A stretch of 64,000 bases of DNA from NCBI RefSeq assembly GCF_027596085.1, contig NC_072459.1:23087728-23151727 (forward strand), read 5' to 3'. Positions 1 through 12,318 of the stretch are shown piece by piece. The number at the start of each line of letters is the position of its first letter. Within the stretch, counting starts at the first letter, position 1. The notes beneath the pieces were generated by a model. The model was given only the letters and a program-made list of their open reading frames with translations, was not told where the DNA came from and did not search any database. Made by a program: the position numbers and the translations under genes. Source of the stretch: Anoplopoma fimbria. Its lineage: Eukaryota > Chordata > Actinopteri > Perciformes > Anoplopomatidae.

Positions 1-1057
1 ATTGCATCTCAGGCTCCATTAGCTGATGATAAAGTTTGTGAAATAAAAAATAAATTGCCTTCTTAAAGCGAGACAATGTAACTTATGAAAGACAAAAGAT
101 CACATTCTTCCTCTTACACATGAAAAGCTTCTCACATAATTGTTGGTAATTGATTTTTTTAATACCCCTGCTGACCTCTCTATGTAGGCAGTCATCGTAT
201 AGAGAATAGCAGAGAGGAATCAAGATGCAGTTTGAGATCAGACTGAGGCCACCTATGTAGAAAATGCGTGCATTCATGGTACGCTCTTTAGATAAACATC
301 AACCAAGCGCTGTTTATAATGTAATTACTCCACTTACAAAGGGATTAGCATTTGTGCTCAAGGCGAGCAAACATCTTTCCAAACTGAGATTGTGTCAGAT
401 AGAAATGGGATCCAATTTGAATTCCTGATTCGGACTCAGTTTCCTGAAGCACTCATATACTCAATGAGTGAATTCAGACCAAAAGACAATTTAATCTCAA
501 TCCCAATCAAAGTTTTTTTTAATATAACCTGACCTGGACTGCTTAGGAGTGACACATTGCCATCACGTCACCTCACCTGTCATTTTTTTTTAAAAACAAG
601 CACTTGAGGATCAGTAGTCTAAAAAATAATTGTTCATTGTATTTGAGAGAAGCCAGAGAACAGGGTGCATCATTTTTAACCAGACAGTAACGCCACTGCA
701 ACACCAAACATCTTAAACCAAACCGTCTTCAGAATATGGAAGTAAGAACCACAAAACTTAACCATCTGACACAACGTTAAATCAAGCTACCAGGATTATA
801 CAGTAAAAATGAATTGGACACCAAGACTGGGCAGTGACTCAGCATTTTCAACCATGAATACAGTGAAAAAGTGCACCAGAGCTGACTAATTGACACTTAG
901 ATCAGTACGTCTGCCTGGAGCCCAAGTTTGAAGACATGGTTACAAAACAATGGTTAACGCAGAAATATGTTATGTGTTTGCAGTTTGGAGGTTTTTTTTA
1001 TCTTAATTATGAATTGCAAGTGGAATTGGAGTATCCCTGCAATGGCAGATTTCTTAC
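1..1057 (-). other. grin2b: grin2b intron after the third coding exon (incomplete)
   Basis: The sequence is unique and moderately AT-rich. Neither the next exon nor its acceptor is seen within it, so the intron exceeds 1 kb. Short A/T runs occur (for example near 514 and 585), but I recognise no repeat and no conserved reading frame. Confidence 0.75.
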
Positions 1058-1328
1058 CTGTGGGGAACTCTGCAGGCACTACAACAGTGTCTCCAGCTAC
1101 CAGCGAGGGCACAATCCATGTGTAGCCGTAGCCAGTGATCCCGACAGAGTGGGCCACCTCGAAGATGGTGTTGGCCTCCTCTTTTGTGCAGTAGAGGAGA
1201 ATGACGGGGCTCCCGAGCTTCTTCAGCTGGTTCTGGATCTTCGAATCTCCATCATCTACGGACATGTCAAGCAGCAAAACCTCCTCCAGCTCCCAGCCCA
1301 CGAAGCTGTTCTCGATGGTGCTGCGGAC
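1058..1328 (-). CDS. grin2b: GluN2B, third coding exon (ATD)
   Basis: This exon has 271 bases: 90 codons plus the first base of a Gly codon. It runs from acceptor gtcccatccag (AG at 1330-1329) to donor ccacag|gtaagaa (GT at 1057-1056). It begins [16 protein letters not shown] and continues with [48 protein letters not shown] and VPAEFPT. It corresponds to human residues 186-276. The ATD-ligand and interface residues Asp206, Met207, Lys234 and Glu236 (human numbering) are all kept. After the donor the reading frame no longer resembles the LISVSYDEWDYGL that follows in other GluN2 subunits, so the exon does end here. The remaining exons, including the Glu284 zinc ligand position, lie left of the window. 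Confidence 0.97.
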
Positions 1329-1643
1329 CTGGATGGGACGGACGGAGAAGAGGCTGATCAAAAGACAGAAGAGACTCGTACTATTTCAATGTAATTTGGT
1401 TTTATAGTCATTTTTGCATTATCACTTTTCATTATCAGTTCAGAGGTCCAATGTTGGGCTCCAGTGAATGCTTAGCAAACCTGACTCTAGTTATTAAAAT
1501 AATAACTATATATATTTTGGATATATATATATATCCAAAATATATATAGCTATCATAACAGGGCTGCAATATTTCTATTGTGACACTAAAGTGCCTTCAG
1601 GTCCTGATTATTTGTGCGTGTCATCTCAGCTGAGTGCCGTTAC
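1329..1643 (-). other. grin2b: grin2b 315-base intron
   Basis: This short intron lies between the exons ending in Lys (human K185) and starting with Val (human I186), in phase 0. It has a GT donor at 1643-1642 and an AG acceptor at 1330-1329. It carries a perfect 44-base palindrome in its middle and is otherwise unremarkable. Confidence 0.93.
1506..1549. repeat. Perfect 44-base AT-rich palindrome
   Basis: Each 22-base half is the exact reverse complement of the other, centred between 1527 and 1528. Each half reads ctatatatattttgga followed by tatata. With no spacer it can form a cruciform in DNA and a hairpin in the pre-mRNA, 95 bases from the acceptor-side exon at 1644 and 177 from the exon at 1328. 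Confidence 0.97.
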
Positions 1644-1787
1644 CTTGGTGACAAAGTCCTGGTACCCCGGGTAGTACGTGGTGACTATGGAGAAGATGTA
1701 CCAGTCGTACTCCTCCATGATGTTTAGCATGACCGAAGCCTGCTGCTCGATGGAGGGGCCAAACTGGAAGAACATGGAGTCGTCATC
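1644..1787 (-). CDS. grin2b: GluN2B, second coding exon (ATD)
   Basis: This exon has 48 codons in phase 0, from acceptor ctcttttccag (AG at 1789-1788) to donor accaag|gtaac (GT at 1643-1642). It reads [16 protein letters not shown], then [19 protein letters not shown], then [13 protein letters not shown]. It corresponds to human GluN2B residues 138-185 with very few differences. The segment forms part of the clamshell-shaped amino-terminal domain, including the Tyr-Phe-Pro stretch (human 175-177) that lines the ifenprodil pocket at the GluN1/GluN2B ATD interface. Here that stretch is Tyr-Tyr-Pro. The preceding intron is 38.3 kb. The following one is only 315 bases and has no counterpart in the mammalian gene as I know it. 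Confidence 0.97.
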
Positions 1788-2233
1788 CTGGAAAAGAGCA
1801 AAGAGACAAGAGGAACAAAGAGTGTGAGCGGTTGCGTAACAGCACTGGCTTGAACTTTAATTTAGCCGGCTCTACACACAGAGGAGAACAGATACTACTT
1901 AAAGGACGGCGGTGGTTTTGTAACATTATTGGTGGGAACATTAATTTAGCTGCCTTTATTCTCCCGCTCGCAGAGGGAGAAAGGCGAGAGGACACCAGTG
2001 GGCTTGTAATGATACCGGTCATGATTTTCATTAGTTGCCTTTATGACTCCTTTAATGAGTTTGCACACGGGGGTGGCTGGAGAAAATTCTGGGGACTCAA
2101 AGCTGCCGTCCTTAAACCTCATTGATCATTTTCATCAATTTGCTTTATGACAGCTGTGTTGGAACAACGCAATCTCAATGTAACCTGCGAGGTGCTAGAT
2201 ATTAAGACTATGAGTATATGAGAGATGGCAAAG

Positions 2234-2261
2234 ACACACACACACACACACACACACACAC
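2234..2261. repeat. (CA)14 microsatellite
   Basis: An uninterrupted array of 28 bases; it is the dinucleotide array closest to the coding exons, about 450 bases upstream of the exon at 1787. Confidence 0.97.
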
Positions 2262-4019
2262 TGGACATAAAACACTCACTAACTCCCTTCCTCTTGAGAG
2301 GCTAAATCTAAATATGAGAGATACAGAATGTACAGCAGACACAGCACGCCAATAAAATTCGCTCACAGGCTAATATCAAGCCTCCCCACCAGTGTCGAAA
2401 TGGAATATTGAGCTGGACAGAAGAAGAGGAGGAGGTGAGAAATGCTAGTCTAGACAGGACTCTGCAGTCCTGCGACATGAGCTCGTTATTGTGCATGGGT
2501 GAGCCCAACTCCTGCATGCACACTGCTGTGTTTATGTTCTTGGATACTCATGCTTCTAATGTGGAAAAATTCTATGAATGAGAAGGATTTTGTTGTGCAT
2601 TTTTCGATTGTAGACTGTATGTGAGTGGAGTCGGTTGTAGCTCTCTGGCTCCTCAGGACTCTCTCCGCGCTTCACTCCACATCAAAGGCTAACCTGCGCC
2701 TCCCAGGGGATTCACACGGGTTGATCCGCTGCCTTGTTTCTGTATTAATGAGATTGGGGCCAATGCCATCTAGGTGGCATGTGGAGAGCTACAATGCGCA
2801 AGGGGGGGAAATGCTCTCGCAAATAATGTGCTTCATCCGCGAGGCTGAAAACATGTCATTATCGTCCCGTGCTGTGTGAAGTGTGTAGCACGTGCATTTG
2901 AGTTCAACGCGGAGGCCATGTTTTCAAAATCGTGAAATAATGATGCGCTCAGTTGGATCCTTTTGTTCCTCAACTTTCTCTGCTTTCCTTTTCTCTCTCT
3001 CTCTCTTCGCACTCCATCCATCTCTTCTCTCCGCTCTGCCGTCCCATTTCCACCAGTGGAATTACTGCCGGGGCACAGTTATAATTGAATTTCCAGATTC
3101 GCGCTCTCCCGCTCCACCCTTTATCCTCTATACAGCGCCCCGCCACCCCGCCACACTGTCCCCCCCCTCGCACCCACCATTTCCTCTGGCTTCCTCTCTC
3201 TATCTCTCTCTTCTTAAGAACAGTATTAATGTACTGTCCAACACACTGATTCAGAGCGCCAGAGGTCTGCAGAGTTTTCATTAGCCTTTGAGAAAAAATA
3301 CATGCTAAAAGGAGAACAAGACAGAAGCGGGGGAAAGAAGGCGGGGGAGAGATATTGTGGTAAAAGAAAAAAAGAAGAAGAAAAAAAAGTCACTGGTGGG
3401 AGCGTGGTTGAATGATAAGAAACCTTTTGTGGAATGAAGTCCTGCTAAGCACCTCTCTTTATTTATAGCAACAATAATTAGGGTCTGGCCACATTATCAC
3501 CTCTGTTGGCAAAATGTGATCGTTTAGTGAGTATTAAAATTCCCAGAGGGAGTAAGCGGGCCAGCGAGTCAGTCGGCCAGACGCAGGAAGCCGGCCAGCA
3601 AGGATTTGAATGCGCTTCTGGGCCGAGTTCTCTGTGGATCCACGGCCTGACGTCAGCGCTGGCTACTGTACACGGACAACAATACGACACAACAACACAA
3701 TACGGCAGGATGAATGGAGGGTGGAGACGGGGGGAGAGAGATGGAGAGATACGGCGAGAGATAAAGCCGTAGAGGAGGGAGCAGAGAAGAGAAAAACAGA
3801 GAGAAACTGAAGGAAGAGAGAGAGAAGTTAAGCAAAGCCAGAATAAAAAGATGGAGATGTCCAAAGAGCAGCGAGGGTGTAGCCGAGATTTGAAGCCTGC
3901 AGGGGGGGGATGGAGACAGAGGGACGAATGGGATGAATGGAGAGGAAGAGGGCAGGCTGGCAGACGGCTGTGATCCTGTATACGGAGCGGCTGAGCAGTG
4001 AAGGGCCAGGGAAACTGAG

Positions 4020-4122
<103 letters not shown>

Positions 4123-4283
4123 AGGCAGTCAGCCAGCCATTTAGGCAGGAGGAGGCTAAGCCTGAGTTGTTCAACCACAGTGGACCGGTGCTGTCAGAGA
4201 GAGGAAGAGGAGCGACGGGACACATGCGTGCATGTGAATGTGTGTTTCCATGTTTACCAGTTTGTGTGGTTTATATGTCTGTA

Positions 4284-4287
<4 letters not shown>

Positions 4288-4380
<93 letters not shown>
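4288..4380. repeat. (TG)n microsatellite
   Basis: A pure 93-base array, ended by a slipped tt at 4380-4381. Confidence 0.97.
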
Positions 4381-4381
<1 letters not shown>

Positions 4382-4481
4382 GTGTTTTGTGCCTCTAATT
4401 TCGCCTGGCTGCGCCAGCATGTCCGTATTTGTGAAGGTTTGGGCTCAGTAGGGATCTCTCTTACATATGTGTGTGTTCTCT

Positions 4482-4484
<3 letters not shown>

Positions 4485-4567
<83 letters not shown>
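4485..4567. repeat. (TG)n microsatellite
   Basis: A pure 83-base array preceded by a short tctctctc run. Confidence 0.97.
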
Positions 4568-4569
<2 letters not shown>

Positions 4570-4754
4570 CCCATGGTTGACGGGCCCTGGTCTGCCCCAG
4601 AACCTCCAAATGAGTGCACTCACACACTCCTGGAGCAGTTATTTGACTTGGAGGGGAGAGAGAGTCAATAACTCAGGTATTTCAATTACACACACAGGGG
4701 CACATCAGTGACTGCAAAAGAAATAGACCCACTTCTAATCTTGCTCAGGAATAT

Positions 4755-4755
<1 letters not shown>

Positions 4756-4849
<94 letters not shown>
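4756..4849. repeat. (CA)n microsatellite
   Basis: A pure 94-base array. It is opposite in orientation to the three arrays just before it, so together they form an inverted pair separated by about 190 bases. Confidence 0.97.
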
Positions 4850-4853
<4 letters not shown>

Positions 4854-4925
4854 TCAATGGCTTTAAACACAGACGGCCACATTCTCACATAAACACATAT
4901 ACACACAATTGTATGCAGACACACA

Positions 4926-4927
<2 letters not shown>

Positions 4928-4971
<44 letters not shown>
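4928..4971. repeat. (CA)22 microsatellite
   Basis: A pure 44-base array. The sequence on either side (4860-5040) is itself a degenerate CA-rich decay product. Confidence 0.95.
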
Positions 4972-4972
<1 letters not shown>

Positions 4973-5111
4973 CTGCATGCAAAAGCAACCCTCAAATAGA
5001 AGAGTGCACTCAAACACACACAATACAAGACACAAAATGACAAATCACGACCGCAATCACTGACTAATACTGGCGTGGCTTTAGACACACACAAGCACTC
5101 ACACACACTTG

Positions 5112-5113
<2 letters not shown>

Positions 5114-5206
<93 letters not shown>

Positions 5207-5209
5207 CAC
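5114..5209. repeat. (CA)n microsatellite
   Basis: A 96-base array with one inserted A at about 5191. It is the last of the six-array cluster. Confidence 0.96.
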
Positions 5210-5955
5210 GTAACAGCACGATAAAACATCACGACTCGCTAAACTGCAAAGTGTGTTGTACACTGATCACATAAAGCAAACAAACGGGTACTTGGGAACA
5301 CGCTCTCACAGACTGCATTTTAATACATACTGAGTTCAAATGTAAACACAGGAAACCCAACAATATAATGTGCATTCAATGTGTTTTGTATATGCTTAAA
5401 TACCAAAGGTCCTCATGGTTACACCCAAATACTAATCTCTACAAACAGATATCTGCATATAAATGCAGAATCCAGAGGCATCTGGGCAGGATTTTATTAA
5501 CGGTGTTTGTAGTCTGAGGCCCGGGCACTTGGCCTTACATCTGTTATTCAGATACCGGTGGCTACACCTTGAACCCCAGAGATATCGTGTGTTGCCCCCG
5601 GTGGCTAAATAGTCATCAGACCTGATAGCCGATGACTTCCAAGATTGCCTGAGACCTGATCCATATCAAGGTCCAGGGTGTAGTTGGTTAGGAAGAGTCT
5701 CCTTTTACTGCAATGGGCCTGTGTGTCAATATGTCTCCGAAAAATGTAACATATATAAAAAAATATATAATGGATTTGTGGACCTTGATTCACAGATATT
5801 AAATTGGTTCAAATATTATCATCTCATCGTTCGGTCGGCTACAGAATCTTTTTTTGTTGGTGAGGGGGAATAGGACTTTCTTTATATAACTTCCTTAAAG
5901 TATAAATTATTTATCTTGTAATTAGTTTATATGTCTTTACAATAGTTCTTAAGAC

Positions 5956-6110
5956 ATTATTATTATTATTATTATTATTAATAATAATTATTATTATTAA
6001 TTATTTATTTTGTATTGTTACTATTACTATAATGATTATTATTATTTTATTATTAATATTTATTTTAATATTACTATTGCATTATTACGAATACAATTAA
6101 TACTATATTT
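5956..6110. repeat. (TTA)n array and AT-rich region
   Basis: About eight TTA/ATT units at 5956-5980 turn into the reverse orientation (taataataatta), giving a small imperfect hairpin. Degenerate TTA-rich sequence continues to about 6110. Confidence 0.85.
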
Positions 6111-6994
6111 CATTTTGCTGCTCTTTTCAATCCCATGACTGAATAAGGTATCATGACATCATGCTGCTGTTGGTGTTCTCTCTCTATGACGTTTATTTTG
6201 GGTCTAATGCATTTTGGATCGGGTTTGAATATCCTGGTTTTATTTGGATCGGGTAAGACTCTAGATGGATCTCTATTTTTTGAAATACTAAGTCATTCAC
6301 TCAGGCGATTTCAGTAAGGTAATCTTTCGACATCTAATAATTATTTATTTTTTAAAGTGGGATGAACCATTATAAAAAGAAAGAGGCAAATCGTTGTGTT
6401 ATTTTAAGATAACTACATGGATCAGAGTGGATTACACCTTCCATGTGTTGTGATTAGCTGTGCTGAAATACTGACATCACTTACAAGAACCACCACAGAT
6501 AATGTGGGTTAATGTTGTATACTTCTTAATTGGCCCATAAAAAAGTCACAGCTTGTCATTCTCTTAGCAACAATATTAATTTCAAGCCATTTTTAATAAA
6601 CCAAATAGGTATTTCTTCTTTGAGATGCAGTGCAAGTGGAAGAGAGACAAAGACTGAGATAGAAAGGTAGAGCAAGTCAGAGAGAGATGATGGTGTCTGT
6701 TGCTGGGAGGTTTTTGGCAATGCATATTTCTATCCTGCCTAAAAAGGCTCCTTTGAACTTGAGTGGGGCGGTTGGAGGGGCGGGTGGGTGGGGGGTTGCT
6801 ATTGACTGCTGCTGCACTGCCTGATGGAGAGAGAAGCCAGAGAATCAGAGAGAGAGAGAGAGATGAATAAGAGAGAGCTGGAGTGGGAGATAAAGCAGGA
6901 GGAAAAGGAGGGAACATCTGGCCTTCGCTTGAATATAGTGAATTTAAAAGACAGTGGGCAGGAGATAGAAACTCAGCCCAGCCACAGGCACACA

Positions 6995-6995
<1 letters not shown>

Positions 6996-7090
<95 letters not shown>
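6996..7090. repeat. (CA)n microsatellite
   Basis: A pure 95-base array, followed by a slipped aacacaca and then unique sequence. Confidence 0.97.
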
Positions 7091-7091
<1 letters not shown>

Positions 7092-7246
7092 CACACATTC
7101 AAGCACACATACTGTCCTCAATTGCATTCATTCCAGATAAAGCATGTGAGAACGAGCCGCCATCGCCACGTGCGCTGAAATTACGTATTGATGACAAGCC
7201 TGTCATCACTCTCTGTCCCCTCGCTCGATCACTCGCGCTTTTTCGC

Positions 7247-7248
<2 letters not shown>

Positions 7249-7344
<96 letters not shown>
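7249..7344. repeat. (CA)n microsatellite
   Basis: A pure 96-base array 158 bases after the previous one, with a CT-rich left flank. Confidence 0.97.
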
Positions 7345-7345
<1 letters not shown>

Positions 7346-7780
7346 TATATACTTATCATCTCTACCTCAATTAAACCTCCCCTCACTCTCCTTCCCCGCT
7401 ACTTCGCTCTTCTCGTGCCTCATCATCACATTTCTTATCATGGAAGCCTACTTATCTCTAATCAAACACACACAAGCTTAATTAGCTCGCACATTTGTCA
7501 GACCATCGTCTAATTAACAGTGACCTTATTTTAAGTACTTTTTGAGCCTTCATTTAAAAAAAAAAAAAAAAAGCACAGGTCTTCATTAAAGTATTTGACT
7601 AATTTTGCCTCGACATTCTGATTGCAGTGTGGCTATCGTGCCTTTTCAAGGGCTTTAAAGGATGAAGAGAAATAAACTTAAATCCCAAAAGAAACTGGAT
7701 GTGGACAAATTTAAATGGGAGAGGTTGTTTGGTTTCTTGACAAAATCAGACAGTGTCTGAATGAAAGTTAATACCACTTA

Positions 7781-7805
7781 ACACACACGCACACACACAC
7801 ACACA
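7781..7805. repeat. Short (CA)n tract
   Basis: Twenty-five bases with one g interruption (acacgcac). Confidence 0.85.
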
Positions 7806-7950
7806 GGCGCGGATCGTTTCTCTCTGGCCCATTTCTGCTCTAAGTTTAGCAGCCGAACCCACCGAGGGGCCTCTGCAGTCTGATGCTCTCCCTGCTGCTG
7901 CTCTTGTTTGTCCCCTGGTCCTTGTAGAACGGTAATAGCTCTCTCTCTGA

Positions 7951-7970
7951 GTGTGTGTGTGTGTGTGTCT

Positions 7971-8049
<79 letters not shown>
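7951..8049. repeat. (TG)n microsatellite
   Basis: An 18-base block, a tctgag interruption, then 77 pure bases. The decayed edges (gagtgtgtctg) show point-mutated units. Confidence 0.95.
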
Positions 8050-8051
<2 letters not shown>

Positions 8052-8892
8052 TGTGTCTGGTTGAGTTAGGCTAAGGAGACTAAATAAGGTGGCTGGAGGG
8101 AAGGGTGAGCCTGCAACATGTATGCGTGTGGTCTGGCTTTTATATCTGTGTTTTATGTCTCTGGAAATGTGTGTCTGAGGGTAAGTGATAAATAATGAGG
8201 TGGAAAGTGAGTGACTACATTTTGTAGGACCTTGTAGATACGCAGTGACATAAACTGGCTAAGCAGACAGGAGACTCTGTGGATATGCTCAGCTTTAAAA
8301 GTGTTAGGAGGATGGAGCCTTTTTTTTTTGCCTTTTTAAAAAACTAAAGTGTAAGTAATGGATTAAAATGTGATTATCTGCTCTAACTCGAGCTGCAAAT
8401 GTTATTTTCTTCTTCATGAATATGATTTCTTGGCATTACGCCTTCATTGGGATGACGTGCCTTAGCCATTCGACCACCAGGGCACTCTACTTCTTACAGA
8501 AGTAATAAAGCATTTCATCATCTGAGTACATTTTATAAGAAAACATGTCTCACCATTGTTTTGTTTTCAAGACCCTGCTCATGATAGAGAGACCTAGAGA
8601 GAGTATCAAAACGTTTCCAGTCAAAGGATACAGATATGCCACCAAAACTTGTAAAAGTCCTGTAAAGTCAGATAAAAATAAATAAATAAAATTCAAATGG
8701 ATTATTTGAGGAAAATCGAGATGTTGAGTAAAAGGATAATCTGAGCTTGATTTATTTCAAATCTTACCTCAAGGGTTTCCTGATTGTATATTGAAGATAT
8801 TTATGCCAGCTTCTGTGTGTTTTTTCTTCTGTTATTATTAAATGTTTTATTAATTAGAAAGTCACTTATTGTTTTGGGTGTGGATGGGGGTG

Positions 8893-9078
<186 letters not shown>

Positions 9079-10204
9079 CAAAAGGCCACTGGCTTTGTTG
9101 ATACCAGCATCATCTTCTCCTCAAGAGGACACGCCTCAATTTCAGATTATTTCAGGCAAGATAAATGTTTACTATGTAGGCTAAAAGGTACCAGAATAAG
9201 TATTATACTGGTATCTGTGTCACTTTAAGGTTAATGGTATTGGTACTGGTAAACACTGGTATGTTTTTAAATGATAATCAGCCCTTCTTGACAAACATAT
9301 TGGTAAGTCCTCATACTGAAAGCATTTTTTCTCTAAAGCGGAAAACACTATCAAAACATAAAACTCTGTCTTGCTTGTCCAAGAATGAGATAAGCAGCTA
9401 AACAGGATTATTTTGAATTATGTATCTTGTATTTTATCCCATCATACTCATAACACTAGGATTTTCTAGCTCTATGCTAAAATACAAGAACAATGATGAT
9501 TATTTCCATCAGTTCTACCACAGACTGTCTGATGACTTTGGTAGCTTTAGAATTTTGGCATGATTTCCACCAATTGTTTATTTAATACACTTACAGGCTT
9601 ATTGTCAGTATGTGTGTATGTGATGTGAACTAAACCAAGTGTTGGGGCAGAGTGGGCATTTCAATTTTTCAACCACATAATTATTTAAGGAGAACCCATG
9701 ATTTTTTACCTAAGTTGTTTTGTGGCAGGTTTTTTTTGTTGTCATAGGGGTAGGCTTAAGGACCTATTTTAGACATTATGAGGTCGGGACGTTTGCTGGG
9801 ATAAAACTTTAGTAATTGCATCTCTTTGAATGTTAATTTAATTTTAAATGACAGACTAAAGCAACAGGTGTAAAAAAAGGTTTGTGTTAAGTAGAGCACT
9901 GTCAAACATCTGGTGTAAAACCCCATCCTCAGCCATACCACACTGACCGAAGCAGAGATTTTAGAGACTTTTTCTCAAAGGAGGATCCCCACGGATCTAC
10001 TGCAGGACACAGATGTACAGATTTAACCTTCCTGACCTCGAAGTTTCAACGAAGCAAATCTCACAAATACGCTTTTTTAAATGTTCCTCAGTAAAGATGA
10101 AGGATAAGTCATGCGGTGGAGCAGTGAGAGTGGGGACAGTGAAGACGCTGAGGTTCACGAGGACCACAGAGTGTCCCACGGGCGGCTGTAAAGTGGTTTA
10201 GGGA

Positions 10205-10775
10205 GTCGGGGGAGGTTAGCATGCTTCTGTTGTCAGACATCTTTCTTCCTGTCCCTTGCTCCGAGAGCAGGGGGAGGAGGGGAGGAGGGGGGGAGACAGA
10301 GAGAAGTGGCGGGGAGGGAGTGATGGGAGACGGGGGACAGTGAGGTCCAGATGAGGGATGTTATTAATCCATTTATTCCCCCTCCACTCTCTCCGGCTGT
10401 CCTCTGCTATCTCTTCCTCTCCTGTCATATCCACTGATTTCAATCTCCTGCTCTGGCTTGCCCTCAACTCTCAGGCTCTCCGTCTCTCCCCCTATTATCC
10501 CCCTCTCTCTCCCTCCTCCAGTCCCTACCTCCCTCACGCTAGCCTCCTTCCCTCCTTCCACCTCGACCTTCTTTGACTACAGCTGTAACTTTTTCCATCT
10601 CGTCTCCCCCTCCTAAGTCTCTCTCTTCTCTCTCCTCTCCTTCTGTCTTACACTTCCTCCTTCCTTCCCTCCGTCTCTCTCTCCCTTCCTTCCTTCCTTC
10701 CTTCCTTCCTTCCTTCCTTCCTTCCTTCCTTCCTTCCTTCCTTCCTTCCTTCCTTCTTCCTTCCTTCCTTCCTCC
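10205..10775. repeat. Pyrimidine tract ending in a (CTTC)n array
   Basis: A purine-rich run (10265-10330) is followed by about 400 bases that are mostly C and T on the plus strand. It ends in (CTTC)n at 10684-10773, which has one unit shortened near 10756. Long homopyrimidine stretches with mirror symmetry can form triplex DNA. The Ser/Pro/Leu reading frames across it are composition artefacts. Confidence 0.9.
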
Positions 10776-11642
10776 CTCTCTCCATTTATCACTCGTCCCA
10801 GGGTGCACCTGGTCTGTGCTGTCAGTTGTAGGCCCAGAGCCATCATCATGCTGGGGCTGTTTCTTGCCACTTCACACTATGAAAACGGAATTCTCTCCCC
10901 CTCTCCATCTCCTCTCACATGACTCCACGATCAGGGATTCCTCACCTCACCCCCAATTTCACAGTTTATCTACGATACATTGGCGCACGCAACACAGCGG
11001 TGGCAGAGGTCAACACTTACCCTTAAAACTGCCTTCAGCCTATAGGAGCGACTGAAACACGCAACCCCATATCTTCAGAGGAAAGAGACAGAGTGAGGAG
11101 GAGGAGGGGAGGAGGAGGGGGAGGAGGGTGAGAGGCGAGTGGAGAGCAAAGGGAAATAGAGTGAGCGCTGCTGATATGTGCTTCTGTGTTCTTTTCCTGG
11201 CAACACGATAAAGGCTCGCTCTCAGTCACTGTCAGCGGCGAGACCACCCTCGCCATCTCCGCTCCCCCTCCTCCTCGCCTCTCCGATCCCATCCCTCCCA
11301 AAGCGAAGACTGGCCTCTCTATCTCCCTCCTCTTCTCCCCTGCATTTTTACATTTCAGGCATTTAGCCGGCACTCTCACCCGCAAGTGATTTTACAAGTG
11401 CAACTGCAGAGGACGCCTTCACTGACACCTCGAGAAGTAGGGGGCTAAGAGGTCGACACCGCCGCTAGACGACAGATGGAACAAATGTTCAGCGGAACTG
11501 GAATGATGAAAGAAAGAAATTACTAGGAGGCACTGCCGAAGAGAAAAACTCAGGTTTATGTGCTGCTTCCTTCAAAATCTCCATAGTCCTCTCTAGTGTC
11601 TAATTCACACAGACCACCCGGTTTCTTTCATTCACTGTGATG

Positions 11643-11685
11643 GAAATTCAAATTCAAATCTGCTTTATTGGCGTGACGAATGGCG
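11643..11685 (-). mobile_element. Fragment of a LINE-type 3' tail
   Basis: Reading the minus strand gives cacgccaataaagcagattt followed by a degenerate gaattt repeat. This is the form of a widespread fish LINE tail. Only about 40 bases remain. Confidence 0.5.
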
Positions 11686-11990
11686 AGGGGGGGGGTTGTC
11701 TCCACCGCAGAACACGTTAGAAGACGGGCTAAGACAATAAGCCAATCTGTATGCTCCTCTTCTCCTACCTCACCCGTTCCAGTCTTCCCTCCCTGACAAA
11801 TTAACCCTGTTTTTGCTGCGTAAAGCCGCCGCGCACAAGCACTTAAAACCCTCCTTCCCTCCGCACGCCGCCCTCCCCCCCTTTCACAGTCTCTGAAGAT
11901 GAGAACGCGTAGAGACACTTCCACCCTATGTCACGATCAGATCCTTTCTTAGTGTGCACTTGTGGTTACCTGTGTCAAGCGCGTACACCT

Positions 11991-12014
11991 GTGTGCGTGT
12001 GTGTGTGTGTGTGT
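11991..12014. repeat. Short (TG)n tract
   Basis: Twenty-four bases with one c interruption (gtgcgtgt). Confidence 0.9.
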
Positions 12015-12318
12015 CTGTCCTCATTAAAAAGAAAGTGGAGTCAGTGAAGCTTTAAAAAAAAAAAAAGAGAGTAGAGAGCCAGAGCATCGTGTACCAGACA
12101 TGTGAGAGGTTGTTTAGCTTCAGGGCAGATGGAGTCAACACTTGCTGCTGGACTTGGGAATGCTTCAGAGTGTATCATTCATAATCCCAGGATTCATTTG
12201 CTTTCTTTGCAATCTTACATCTCTGTCTCTATTTTTTTTCCAAGTAAAGTTGGCATAATTGTAAGCGAAGGTAAATCAAGCCTGTTTCTTATGGTCTGCA
12301 TTTTTTCAGCCGTAGCCA

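Noticed and set aside
936..1394. 152-codon open frame on the plus strand
   Set aside because: It is the antisense shadow of the GluN2B exon at 1058-1328, which has clear homology and splice sites on the minus strand.
6824..7513. 229-codon frame spanning two CA arrays
   Set aside because: It is kept open by the arrays; the non-repeat segments between show no recognisable protein and no splice context.
10358..11055. Ser/Pro/Leu-rich frames in the CT-rich region
   Set aside because: They reflect pyrimidine composition and the (CTTC)n array; no domain or splice signals are seen.
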